Under the pieces are notes generated by a model. It did not search any database. It was not told the origin of the DNA and worked only from the letters and a program-made list of their open reading frames with translations. Position numbers and translations under genes: made by a program. Shown piece after piece: positions 33,291 through 41,215 of a stretch of DNA of 64,000 nt. Each line of letters starts with the position of its first letter. Position 1 is the stretch's first letter. This DNA comes from Umezawaea tangerina (lineage in GTDB: Bacteria > Actinomycetota > Actinomycetes > Mycobacteriales > Pseudonocardiaceae), in assembly GCF_003002815.1 (NCBI RefSeq), contig NZ_PVTF01000008.1, forward strand, positions 248,001-312,000, given 5' to 3'.

Positions 33291-34819
33291 AAAGGGTTTC
33301 CGAGATCGGCGGCACCGCGGCGGGGGAGCGCGTGGTCGCGCACCCGTGGCTGGTGGTCGCCGTCGCGGTGGGAGCCCAGACGCTGCTCTGGCTGGACAAC
33401 TCCATCCTCAACATCGCGCTGGAGACCCTCGCGGACCCGGTGCGCGGGCTCGGCGCGACCGCGGGCGAGCTCGCCTGGGCGGGCAGCTCGTACTCGCTGG
33501 TCTTCGCCGCCGCCATGTTCGCAGGCGGCGCGCTCGGCGACCGCTACGGGCCGCGCGCGACCATGGTCGTCGGCCTGGTGGTGTTCTCCACGGCGTCGGC
33601 GTTCGGCGCGGTCAGCAGCACCATGCCGGAGCTGGTCGTGGCCCGCGGGTTCATGGGCGCGGGCAGCGCGCTGCTGATGCCCGCGACGCTGTCGGTCGTC
33701 GTGCGCTCGACCTCGGAGGCCGACCGGCCCAAGGCCATCGCGCTGTGGGCGTCGGCCAGCGGCATCGGCGTCGCGCTGGGACCGGTGCTGGGCGGCGCGC
33801 TGCTGGCCCGGTTCTGGTGGGGCTCGGTGTTCCTGGTCAACGTGCCGATCGTGCTGGTCTGCCTGGTGGGCGTCGCGGCCTTCGTGCCGCGGCTGCGGCT
33901 GCCCGAGCGGCGACCGCTGGACCCGGCCGGGCTGGTGCTCTCGGTGCTGGGGCTGGGCAGCCTGGTCTACGGGATCATCGAGGGCGGCGACCATGCCGAC
34001 TGGACGGCGCCGGGCGCCCTCGTGCCGCTGGTGCTGGGCGTGCTGCTGCTGGCGTGGTTCGTGCGCGTGCAGCGTTCGGCCGAGCACCCGAGCTTCGACG
34101 TGACGTTGTTCACGGTCCGGCGGTTCGCAGGCGGCAGCGTCGCCCTGCTGGTCGCGTTCTTCGGGTTGACGGGGCAGCTTTTCGCCAACGCCTTCTACCT
34201 CCAGGGCATCCGCGGGCTCACCCCGTTCGGCGCCGGTGTGGTCATGGTGGCCGCGGCCGTGGGCATCGTCGTCGGCAACCTGGTCTCGCCGCGGGTCACC
34301 GGGTACCTCACGGTCCGCTGGACGGTGGTCGGCGGGATGCTGCTGGCCATCGCCACGTTCGCGGGCTACGTGTTCTTCGACCAGCGCACGCCCATCGCGG
34401 TGCTGGTGGCGGTCCTGGTGGCGCAGGGCTTCGGCATGGGCATGATCAGCGCCCCGATCACCACCGCGATGATGGCCGTCCTGCCACCCGCGGTCAGCGG
34501 CGCGGGCGCGGCGATCAACAGCGCCATGCGGCAGGTCGGCGGAGCGCTGGGCACCGCGGTGCTCGGGTCCGTGCTCACGGCGGCCTACCACCGCGCGATC
34601 ACCCCGAGCCTGGCCCGGTTGCCGGAGCCCGTGCGCGACCAGGCGGCGGAGTCCGCGCAGGGCGCCAGGGCGGTGGCCGCGACCTCCGGGCAGCCGTGGC
34701 TCGCCGACGCGGCGGACAGCGCTTTCCTGCACGCGATGCGCACGTCCTCGACCTGGGGCACCCTGCTGTGCCTGGTCGGGGTCGTGTTCGTCGCCAGAAG
34801 TCTTCGACCGGAGAGGTGA
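33287..34819 (+). CDS. 14-TM MFS exporter (DHA2 family)
   Basis: The 510-residue membrane protein starts with GTG (VKRVSEIGGTAAGERVVAHP). The drug:H+ antiporter-2 features are visible: LLWLDNSILNIALETLADPV (motif D1), GGALGDRYGPRATMVVGLVV (motif A), GSALLMPATLSVVVRSTSEA and ASGIGVALGPVLGGALLARF (motif C). Fourteen hydrophobic segments are countable. Placed between the flavodoxin and LysR genes and next to the biosynthetic operon, it probably exports the cluster's product and gives self-resistance. Confidence 0.88.
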   Translation: MKRVSEIGGTAAGERVVAHPWLVVAVAVGAQTLLWLDNSILNIALETLADPVRGLGATAGELAWAGSSYSLVFAAAMFAGGALGDRYGPRATMVVGLVVFSTASAFGAVSSTMPELVVARGFMGAGSALLMPATLSVVVRSTSEADRPKAIALWASASGIGVALGPVLGGALLARFWWGSVFLVNVPIVLVCLVGVAAFVPRLRLPERRPLDPAGLVLSVLGLGSLVYGIIEGGDHADWTAPGALVPLVLGVLLLAWFVRVQRSAEHPSFDVTLFTVRRFAGGSVALLVAFFGLTGQLFANAFYLQGIRGLTPFGAGVVMVAAAVGIVVGNLVSPRVTGYLTVRWTVVGGMLLAIATFAGYVFFDQRTPIAVLVAVLVAQGFGMGMISAPITTAMMAVLPPAVSGAGAAINSAMRQVGGALGTAVLGSVLTAAYHRAITPSLARLPEPVRDQAAESAQGARAVAATSGQPWLADAADSAFLHAMRTSSTWGTLLCLVGVVFVARSLRPER

Positions 34820-34827
34820 AGGGCGTC

Positions 34828-35784
34828 ATGGAGTTGGGACTTCGACACCTGCGGGTCGTCGTGGCCGTGGCCGAGGCGGGCAGCGTCAGCCGGGCCGCCT
34901 CCGCGCTGCGCATCGCGCAGTCGGGGCTCACCGCGCAGCTGGCCAGGATCGAGCGGGAGTTCGGCGCGCCGCTGTTCGTCCGGCGGTCGCAGGGCGTGGA
35001 GCCGACGGAGCTGGGCACGCATGTCCTGCTGGGCGCCAAGGGCGTGATCGCCGGGTTCGAGGAGCTCGTCGCGTCGACCCGCCGCCGGGCCCACGCGGGG
35101 TCGACGACGGCGGTCCGGCTCGGCGGCGTGGACAGCCCGTGGATCCCCGCGGCCGCGGCCGCGCTGCGCGGCCTGCTGCCCGGCCACGAGCAGATCACCT
35201 ACGTGGAGGACAGCTCCGCCGAGGTCGTGGAGCTGGTCCGCACCGGGGGCCTCGACCTCGCGGTGATCACCGAGTTCCCGGACGTGCCCGCGCCGACCGA
35301 CCACCGGCTGGTCGTGCGCGAGGTCGACGTCGAGCCGCTGCTCGTCGGGATGCGCGCCGACCACCCCGACGCCGCCCGCGACCGGGTCCGGCTCGCCGAC
35401 CTCGCCCGGCACGACTGGATCGCGCCACCGGACCGGGCGGGAGGGCTGCGGCGCAGCCTGCGCACGGCGTGCGAACGGGCCGGGTTCGCGCCGCGGTTCC
35501 GGCACTTCGGCGTCGACCAGGCCACCGCCGCCACGATCGTCGCCTCCGGCACGGCCGTCGGGATCTTCCCGGCGCACACCGGCCACGTGCCGGGCGTGGT
35601 GTTCCGCGCCGTGTCCGACGAACCGCTGTGGTGCCGCACGTCCCTGCTCTGGCAACCGGGCTCGCCGGTGGCGCACCTGGCCGCGGAGCTGGTCGGGGCG
35701 GTGGTGGACGAGCGGTTCGGCAGGCGCCCCCAGCCGTTCCGCGTCCTGGACCGGGTGACCGGCGACTACCCGCGGGCCGGGTGA
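34828..35784 (+). CDS. LysR-family regulator of the cluster (candidate)
   Basis: This 318-residue protein starts MELGLRHLRVVVAVAEAGSV with HTH SRAASALRIAQSGLTAQLAR and an effector domain (VRLGGVDSPWIPAAAAALRG; VVELVRTGGLDLAVITEFPD). It begins 8 bp after the exporter stop with GAGAGGTGAAGGGCGTC ahead of the ATG, so it is in the same operon. It may be the pathway-specific regulator acting on the divergent promoter around 32500. Its 3' end overlaps the convergent histidine kinase by 19 bp. Confidence 0.88.
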   Translation: MELGLRHLRVVVAVAEAGSVSRAASALRIAQSGLTAQLARIEREFGAPLFVRRSQGVEPTELGTHVLLGAKGVIAGFEELVASTRRRAHAGSTTAVRLGGVDSPWIPAAAAALRGLLPGHEQITYVEDSSAEVVELVRTGGLDLAVITEFPDVPAPTDHRLVVREVDVEPLLVGMRADHPDAARDRVRLADLARHDWIAPPDRAGGLRRSLRTACERAGFAPRFRHFGVDQATAATIVASGTAVGIFPAHTGHVPGVVFRAVSDEPLWCRTSLLWQPGSPVAHLAAELVGAVVDERFGRRPQPFRVLDRVTGDYPRAG

Positions 35785-37112
35785 CCCCGCTGGACCTTGG
35801 CCTTGCAGGCGGCCACCGGGTTCGTCGCCGCGCGCGGCGACGGGATCGGGGTCGCGACCGACGGCAGCTCGACGGTGAACACCGCGCCGACACCGGGACT
35901 GCCCTGCGCTGACAACCTGCCGTGATGGCTCTCCACCACCTCGCGCACCAGCGCGAGACCGATGCCGAACCGCTGGCCGCGACCGTCGTGGCCGCGGGTG
36001 AACCGGTCAAACAGCGCGGGCCCCTCCGCCTGGTCGAAGCCCACCCCGCTGTCGCGCACCGAGAGCCGCACGGTGTCGGGGGCGGGGTTGTCCAGCGTCA
36101 CCACGACGCGGCCGCCCGACGGGGTGTGGCCGATCGCGTTGTCCACCAGCGCCGTGACGACCCGGCGCAACGCGGACTCCGCCCCGTTGACCAGGTAGCC
36201 GCCGGGCTCGCGGCGCACCCGCAGCACCAGGCCGATCTCGGCGGCGCGCACGTCCTCCGCGGCGACGACCTCGTCGGCCACGGCGGCCAGGTCCACCTCG
36301 TCCAACGGGTCCGGCGGCCGCTCACCCGGCCCGCCGACCAGCGTCGAGCGCAGGATGTCGTCCACCACGTCACCGAGCTGGCGGGTGCCGGTCACCAGCT
36401 TGCGCATCTCGCTGGCGAGGGTCTGCGGGCAGTCCAGCGACTCCGCCTTGCGCGCCAGCATCTGCGCGCGGGTGTGCAGCTGGGTCAGCGGCGCGCGCAG
36501 CTCGTGGCTCGCGTCGGAGACGAACCGGCGCTGCCGGGTCAGGGCGTCGGTGAGCGGCGCGGTCGCGCGGTCGCACAGGAAGCGGGTCGCGCTGGACACC
36601 ACGGCGGCCACCACCAGCGCGGTCAGCAGCATCGCGACCCCGAACGCGACCAGCAGGTTCCGCTGTTCCAGCAGGGAGAACCGCTGGTCGAACACCACCT
36701 GCACGACCTCGTCGCCCCGCCGCCGGGTCAGCACGCTGTAGTCGCGGTCGCCGAAGCCGACGTCCTGGAACAGCTCGGGCCCGCCCCGGCGCACCGAGTC
36801 GAGGCTCGCGGTCAACGGGAACTCCGCGGGCAGCCCGGCGGTGCCCTCGGCGATGCCGCCGCGGTCGACGACCAGCCAGGTGCACGCGGGCGGGCTGGAC
36901 AGGGAGCTGTGCTCGACGGCCCAGCCCATGTCGCGGCGGGCGTCGTCGGCGCGCATGTCCGCGGTGAGGAAGTAGACCAGGCACTCGACCAGCAGCACGA
37001 CGACCGTGGTCAGCACGGTCATCCGGGTGGTCATCGACCAGCGCGCGCGGCGCAGGTCGGCGTGCTCCCGCCGCGGTGTCCTGGTGGGGGCGGGTCGGAC
37101 GAGCAGCGCCAT
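35766..37112 (-). CDS. Sensor histidine kinase
   Basis: The 448-residue kinase has a membrane helix at about residues 28-50 (TRMTVLTTVVVLLVECLVYF), an extracytoplasmic sensor of about 100 residues and a second helix at about 152-175 (LLVAFGVAMLLTALVVAAVV). HisKA follows (FVSDASHELRAPLTQLHTRA, His in SHELR) and then HATPase_c (VVTALVDNAIGHTPSGGRVV, VRLSVRDSGVGFD, RFGIGLALVREVVESHHGRL). It overlaps the response regulator gene by 1 bp, so the pair is one operon. The signal is unknown. Confidence 0.92.
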   Translation of the reverse strand: MALLVRPAPTRTPRREHADLRRARWSMTTRMTVLTTVVVLLVECLVYFLTADMRADDARRDMGWAVEHSSLSSPPACTWLVVDRGGIAEGTAGLPAEFPLTASLDSVRRGGPELFQDVGFGDRDYSVLTRRRGDEVVQVVFDQRFSLLEQRNLLVAFGVAMLLTALVVAAVVSSATRFLCDRATAPLTDALTRQRRFVSDASHELRAPLTQLHTRAQMLARKAESLDCPQTLASEMRKLVTGTRQLGDVVDDILRSTLVGGPGERPPDPLDEVDLAAVADEVVAAEDVRAAEIGLVLRVRREPGGYLVNGAESALRRVVTALVDNAIGHTPSGGRVVVTLDNPAPDTVRLSVRDSGVGFDQAEGPALFDRFTRGHDGRGQRFGIGLALVREVVESHHGRLSAQGSPGVGAVFTVELPSVATPIPSPRAATNPVAACKAKVQRGHPARG

Positions 37113-37801
37113 CAGACGGCCCCCGCCCGGTAGCCGAGCCCGTGCACGGTGCGGACGGACTCACGGCCCAGCTTGCGGCGCAGGTAGTGCACGTACGTGT
37201 CCACGATGGACTCCGATGTCGCCTCCGGGAAGACCTGCGTGCGCAGGTCCGTGCGGCGGTAGATGGTGTTGGGGGCGGTGGCCAGCGTGCGGAGCAGGTC
37301 GCACTCGCGCGCGGACAGCCCGACCACCTCGCCGGTGGAGGTCAGCACCTCGCGGTGCTGCAGGTCGAGGTGGCCGCCGCCCAGGGGGAGCAGGTCGGTG
37401 TGCTCGAGGTGCCGCCGGTGCAGGGCGTTCACCCTGGCCAGCAGCTCGTCCAGCTCGAACGGCTTGCCGAGGTAGTCGTCAGCGCCCGCGTTCAGGCCCT
37501 CGACGCGGGCGGTCACGTCGCCGAGCCCGGTCAGCATCAGGACCCGCGCGGTCACCCCGGCGCGCCGCAGCCGGACCAGCAGGTCCAGCCCGTCGATCCC
37601 CGGTAGACCGCGGTCCAGCACCATGATCCGGTGCTTGCGGCTCAACGCCAGGTGCAGTCCTTGCTGGCCGTCGAGGGCCACGTCGACCGCGTAGCCCTCG
37701 CTGGTGAGCAGCTCGGCCAGCATGGCCGCGACCTCCCGGTCGTCCTCGACGAGGAGCAGGCCGATCGGCTCCGTCTCGGCTGGGTTCGGCACGGTGACCA
37801 C
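37112..37801 (-). CDS. OmpR/PhoB-family response regulator
   Basis: The 229-residue protein has a receiver domain (IGLLLVEDDREVAAMLAELL; phospho-acceptor Asp in RIMVLDRGLPGIDG; VLMLTGLGD; YLGKPFELDELLARV) and a winged-helix output domain (VGLSARECDLLRTLATAPNT, SIVDTYVHYLRRKLGRE, VHGLGYRAG). The in-frame codon at 37828 would add an unrelated N-terminus, so I take GTG 37801 or 37792. It is the upstream gene of a two-gene operon with the histidine kinase. Its regulon is unknown, though the pseudo-transpeptidase gene next to it is a possible target. Confidence 0.9.
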   Translation of the reverse strand: MVTVPNPAETEPIGLLLVEDDREVAAMLAELLTSEGYAVDVALDGQQGLHLALSRKHRIMVLDRGLPGIDGLDLLVRLRRAGVTARVLMLTGLGDVTARVEGLNAGADDYLGKPFELDELLARVNALHRRHLEHTDLLPLGGGHLDLQHREVLTSTGEVVGLSARECDLLRTLATAPNTIYRRTDLRTQVFPEATSESIVDTYVHYLRRKLGRESVRTVHGLGYRAGAV

Positions 37802-37881
37802 CTTGGCACTTCCGGCCCGCCGCCACACCCCCTATCTGACTGTGAGTCGTGTCCCTGGTACGGAAAGCTACGGGAAAGCGG

Positions 37882-39639
37882 TCACCGCACCGACAGCATC
37901 AACTTCGCCACGAGACTCGCCCTGGTGAGCCCCGACTCGCTCTCCACCGGTGCCCGCGACTCCGGGGGGTGCGACGGCGACATCCCGTCGAGCCTGCGGT
38001 TCCCCTTGCCGTCGGGCCCCGTCGCGAACAGCGCCACGGCGGTCGTGACCGCCTGGTCCTGGCCCACCGCCCACGCCCATTGGCCGCCGTCGTCCACGGC
38101 CTGGTGCAAACCCTGCGCGGGTACCGCGAACGTGCCCGCCCTGGCCTTCTCCTGGGCTTCCGCCCGCGTGTCCCGCTCCGGTTCGGGAGCGCGCCACACG
38201 ACCTCGCCGTCCTTGCGGACCTCCACCACGTGGTGCGGCTCGTGGTAGTCGGTGCCGATCGCGGCGAACGCGGCGGCCGCGCGCATCGGGGTCGTCGCGA
38301 AGTCGTTGGGGCCCGGCGGTTTGCCGTCGTCGCGGGCGTCGAAGATCCGCATGGACTCCAGCGACCGCTCCGAGGAGTCCAGCAGGCTCTTCACCAGCAG
38401 ACCGCCGAGGCGACCGATCGGTCCGTTGGCCTGGAAGGCGTCGTTGAAGCTCTGCTGCAGGTAGCCGGGCCCGCCGCGGAAGCCGACCACCGCGCCGGTG
38501 GCGGTGTCCACGCACGCGACGGCCAGGTGGACGTCGCGGTCCTCCGGCCGCGCCGGGTCGAGGTTCGCCAGACCCGCGGTCACGGCCCGCTCGACCGCGC
38601 TCATCACCTCGGGGCGGTAGGTCGTCTGGACTGTGTAGCCTCCCCTGGTCAGCATCGCGGCGTCCGGAACGGACGGATCCCGCTCGTGCAACCCGTTGAG
38701 GTACTGGGTGGCCGCGTCGACCGCGTACCCGTTCACGCCCGTCAGCTCGTCCGGCTCGTACTTCACCGGCTCCGGGAACGCCAGCCCCGCTCGTTTCCCG
38801 GCCTCCAGCCATCCTTCCTGGACCATGCCGTCCAGGACGTAGTCCCACCGCTCCCGCAACGCCTTCGCCGCCTCCGGGTCGTCCGGCGCGGTGGCGTAGT
38901 AGTACGGCGCCTGGATGATCGCGGCGATGTAGGCGGCACGCGCCGGGTCCTCGGCGAGATCGCCGACGGGGACACCGAAGTAGGCGCGCGAGGCGGCCTC
39001 GACGCCGTAGGTGCCGCGCGCGAAGAACGCGGTGTTGAGGTAGTCGCGCAGCACGATGTCCTTCGGGACCTCGTTGGCGATCTTGATCGACACCAGGATC
39101 TCCTCGGCCTTGCGGCTGAAGGTCTGCTCCTGCGTGAGGTAGTAGTTCTTGACGTACTGCTGGGTGATCGTCGACCCGCCCTGCAGGCTCCCGCCGTCGC
39201 TGGTGATGTTGTTCTTCACCGCCCGCAGCAGCCCCGTGACCGAGACACCGGGGTCGCCGTAGAACGAGCGGTCCTCCGCCGCCAGCACGGCGTCGCGCAC
39301 CACCTTCGGGATCCGGTCGAACTCGACGGGCTGCCGGTTCACCCCGACGTGGGTGATGCGCGACCCGTCGTCCCACGTGAAGATCGACGCCTCGCGGGTC
39401 GCGAAGTCGTTGGGCTCCGGGATCTCCACCACGGCCAGCGCGATCGCGAACGCCGCCCCGGCGAGGGACACCACCAGCAGGACGAGGCTCGCGGCCAGCT
39501 TCGGCGACGGCAGGAACCGCCGCACGCCCCCGCGACCGCCGGCTCTGTGCCGGGGTCGCGTGGTCCGGGTGGTCCCCTGGTCCGCGGGATCACCGCCGAC
39601 ATCGCCCGCCGCCGTGACTTCGCTGTCGTTGCTCATCAC
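37882..39639 (-). CDS. Class A penicillin-binding protein with degenerate transpeptidase domain
   Basis: The 585-residue bitopic protein has one membrane anchor (PKLAASLVLLVVSLAGAAFA) and an intact GT51 glycosyltransferase: DAVLAAEDRSFYGDPGVSVT (catalytic Glu), LQGGSTITQQYVKNYYLT, RKAEEILVSIKIANEVPKDI and YLNTAFFARGTYGVEAASRA. The second domain starts as a normal transpeptidase (GYTVQTTYRPEVMSAVERAV), but the SxxK segment reads FQANGPIGRLGGLLVKS, and the region expected to hold KTG reads KARAGTFAVPAQGLHQAVDD. No nucleophile Ser-Lys or KTG is visible. It should polymerise glycan strands but not cross-link them, and should not bind beta-lactams. Confidence 0.88.
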   Translation of the reverse strand: MMSNDSEVTAAGDVGGDPADQGTTRTTRPRHRAGGRGGVRRFLPSPKLAASLVLLVVSLAGAAFAIALAVVEIPEPNDFATREASIFTWDDGSRITHVGVNRQPVEFDRIPKVVRDAVLAAEDRSFYGDPGVSVTGLLRAVKNNITSDGGSLQGGSTITQQYVKNYYLTQEQTFSRKAEEILVSIKIANEVPKDIVLRDYLNTAFFARGTYGVEAASRAYFGVPVGDLAEDPARAAYIAAIIQAPYYYATAPDDPEAAKALRERWDYVLDGMVQEGWLEAGKRAGLAFPEPVKYEPDELTGVNGYAVDAATQYLNGLHERDPSVPDAAMLTRGGYTVQTTYRPEVMSAVERAVTAGLANLDPARPEDRDVHLAVACVDTATGAVVGFRGGPGYLQQSFNDAFQANGPIGRLGGLLVKSLLDSSERSLESMRIFDARDDGKPPGPNDFATTPMRAAAAFAAIGTDYHEPHHVVEVRKDGEVVWRAPEPERDTRAEAQEKARAGTFAVPAQGLHQAVDDGGQWAWAVGQDQAVTTAVALFATGPDGKGNRRLDGMSPSHPPESRAPVESESGLTRASLVAKLMLSVR

Positions 39640-39750
39640 CAGACGTGACTCGCCGGGCGCGTGCCGAGTTGCACGGTGGCGAGTTCGAGCCGCCGCGACG
39701 GGCGGTTGAACCGGGTGCGCCCATCCGTACGTGGCGCACCCGGTCGACTC

Positions 39751-40500
39751 CTACCCGCTGACCGCCGCGGAGAAGTTCGCCACCGCCAACCCGGTCCCGC
39801 CGTTCCACGGCTCGAACCCGGCCTGGACGCTCGTCAGGTACCACGAGGTGGTGATCGCCCCGCGGGCCTTCACGTCGTTGACGAAGTCCATGACGCTGAA
39901 CGACCAGGAGGACAGCGCGGACGGCGCAACGTACGAGATCACGTTGTTCCCGCCGTTGTTTCCGCGCCACACCTCCCAGGTACGACCACCGACGGAGGTC
40001 GTCCCCACGACGCTCCCGATCGGCTGGATCGACCCCTGCCGGTTGAACCAGATCATGATCTCCACCTGGTTCACCCCGGTGGTCTTCGGCGTCGGGTCCA
40101 GCCAGATGTCGTACGCGGCGTCGTAGGTGCCGCCGGTGTACTGGTAGGTGATGGACGAGGTCGCGCTGCGGATCCGGCTCACCTGCATCGGCAGGGTGGA
40201 ACCGGGGGAGCAGTTGCCGTAGTGGCACCCCAGGTAGACCGACGGGTACGACACCGGTGCGCCGTTGGTCGGGGCCGAGCCCTGCTGGGTGGTGATCCGG
40301 AAGCCGGTCGAGGTCACGTTGAGGCACTGCGTGGCCGACGTGCCCCACCGGTTGTTCTGGACCACGTAGCGGCCCTGGATGGTGGTCGACCCGTACTGGT
40401 CGCAGATCGTCGTGTCCGCCTGCGCCTGAGCGCTCGTGGCGACCACGGTGCCCGCGGCCAGCAGGACGGCCAGCGCGAGGGCGCGGATGGTGCTAACCAT
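39751..40500 (-). CDS. Secreted GH12 endoglucanase/xyloglucanase
   Basis: The 249-residue exported enzyme has a signal peptide (MVSTIRALALAVLLAAGTVV, cleavage near AQA-DTT) followed by a single GH12 jelly roll: YVVQNNRWGTSATQCLNVTS, PSVYLGCHYGNCSPGSTLP, YDIWLDPTPKTTGVNQVEIM with nucleophile Glu in EIMIW, and SVQAGFEPWNGGTGLAV with the acid/base Glu in FEPW. It hydrolyses beta-1,4-glucans. No carbohydrate-binding module is attached. A near-consensus cellulose-repressor operator lies 44 bp upstream of the ATG, so expression is probably induced by cello-oligosaccharides. Confidence 0.92.
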   Translation of the reverse strand: MVSTIRALALAVLLAAGTVVATSAQAQADTTICDQYGSTTIQGRYVVQNNRWGTSATQCLNVTSTGFRITTQQGSAPTNGAPVSYPSVYLGCHYGNCSPGSTLPMQVSRIRSATSSITYQYTGGTYDAAYDIWLDPTPKTTGVNQVEIMIWFNRQGSIQPIGSVVGTTSVGGRTWEVWRGNNGGNNVISYVAPSALSSWSFSVMDFVNDVKARGAITTSWYLTSVQAGFEPWNGGTGLAVANFSAAVSG

Positions 40501-40543
40501 CGAACTCCTTCCGATGAGCCCGCGGCGACGGTGACGGGGCTTC

Positions 40544-40557
40544 TGGGAGCGTTCCCA
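40544..40557. promoter_or_regulatory. CebR/CelR-type operator of the GH12 gene
   Basis: TGGGAGCGTTCCCA differs at one position from the published LacI-family cellulose-repressor operator TGGGAGCGCTCCCA. It lies 44 bp upstream of the GH12 start. A second, weaker match is upstream of the RICIN/GSDH gene at 15999. The cognate repressor is not encoded in this window. Confidence 0.75.
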
Positions 40558-40632
40558 GACTAGGTACCCGCCCGTGGGCGCGCTACACCTGGCGAGCTCG
40601 GCGTCGGTGTCCGGCGGAAAAAATCCGCGACG

Positions 40633-40670
40633 GGTGTCGATCGGCGGGCGGCCCGTTCGACGCAGGGGTA
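40633..40670 (+). promoter_or_regulatory. ECF-type promoter of the PNPOx gene (shared motif)
   Basis: TGTCGAT (40635-40641) and CGAC (40658-40661) are 16 bp apart, and the flanking blocks GGTGTCGAT and TTCGACGCAGGGGTA are identical to those at 6142-6179 upstream of the DoxX gene. The last base of the motif is the A of the start codon, so the transcript should be leaderless or nearly so. Confidence 0.65.
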
Positions 40671-41200
40671 TGACCGACACCGTGAACGAACCGACCTCGA
40701 CCGGCAACCTCGACCGCTACGGCTCCGCCGAGCTGCCGTGGAGCCGTGCGCGCGACGTCCTCGTCGCCGACACGCCCACCGCCGACCTGACCTTCTTCGT
40801 GGCCACCACCCGGCCCGACGGACGCCCGCACTCGGCGGGCGTCGGCGCGGTGTGGGTGGACGACGCCCTGTACTTCACCAGCGGACCGGGCACCCGCAAG
40901 GCGCGCAACCTCGCGGCGAACCCGGCGTGCAGCGTGTCCGTGCGCCTGCGCGGCGTCGACCTGGTGCTGGAGGGCGACGCCCACCGGGTCACCGACGCCA
41001 CCACCCTGGACCGCCTGGTCGCCGTCTACCGCACCGGCGGCTGGCCCGCCGAGGTCGACGGCGACGCCCTCACCGCGCCCTACAGCGCCCCCAGCGCCGG
41101 CCCTGCCCCCTGGCACCTCTACCGGCTCACCCTGCGCAGGGCGGTCGGCGTGGCCACCGCCGAACCCCACGGCGCCACCCGCTGGGACTTCACGGGCTGA
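40670..41200 (+). CDS. Pyridoxamine 5'-phosphate oxidase-like (FMN/F420) protein
   Basis: The 176-residue split-barrel protein starts MTDTVNEPTSTGNLDRYGSA and contains FFVATTRPDGRPHSAGVGAV, WVDDALYFTSGPGTRKARNL, ANPACSVSVRLRGVDLVLEG and a C-terminal WHLYRLTLRRAVGVATAEP, the normal order of PNPOx-like flavin- or F420-dependent reductases. The ATG is directly at the predicted transcription start, which suggests leaderless translation. It shares its promoter with the DoxX gene and is therefore a likely member of the same ECF sigma regulon, with a plausible redox or detoxification role. Confidence 0.85.
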   Translation: MTDTVNEPTSTGNLDRYGSAELPWSRARDVLVADTPTADLTFFVATTRPDGRPHSAGVGAVWVDDALYFTSGPGTRKARNLAANPACSVSVRLRGVDLVLEGDAHRVTDATTLDRLVAVYRTGGWPAEVDGDALTAPYSAPSAGPAPWHLYRLTLRRAVGVATAEPHGATRWDFTG

Positions 41201-41215
41201 GGTCGGGCGCGGCCG

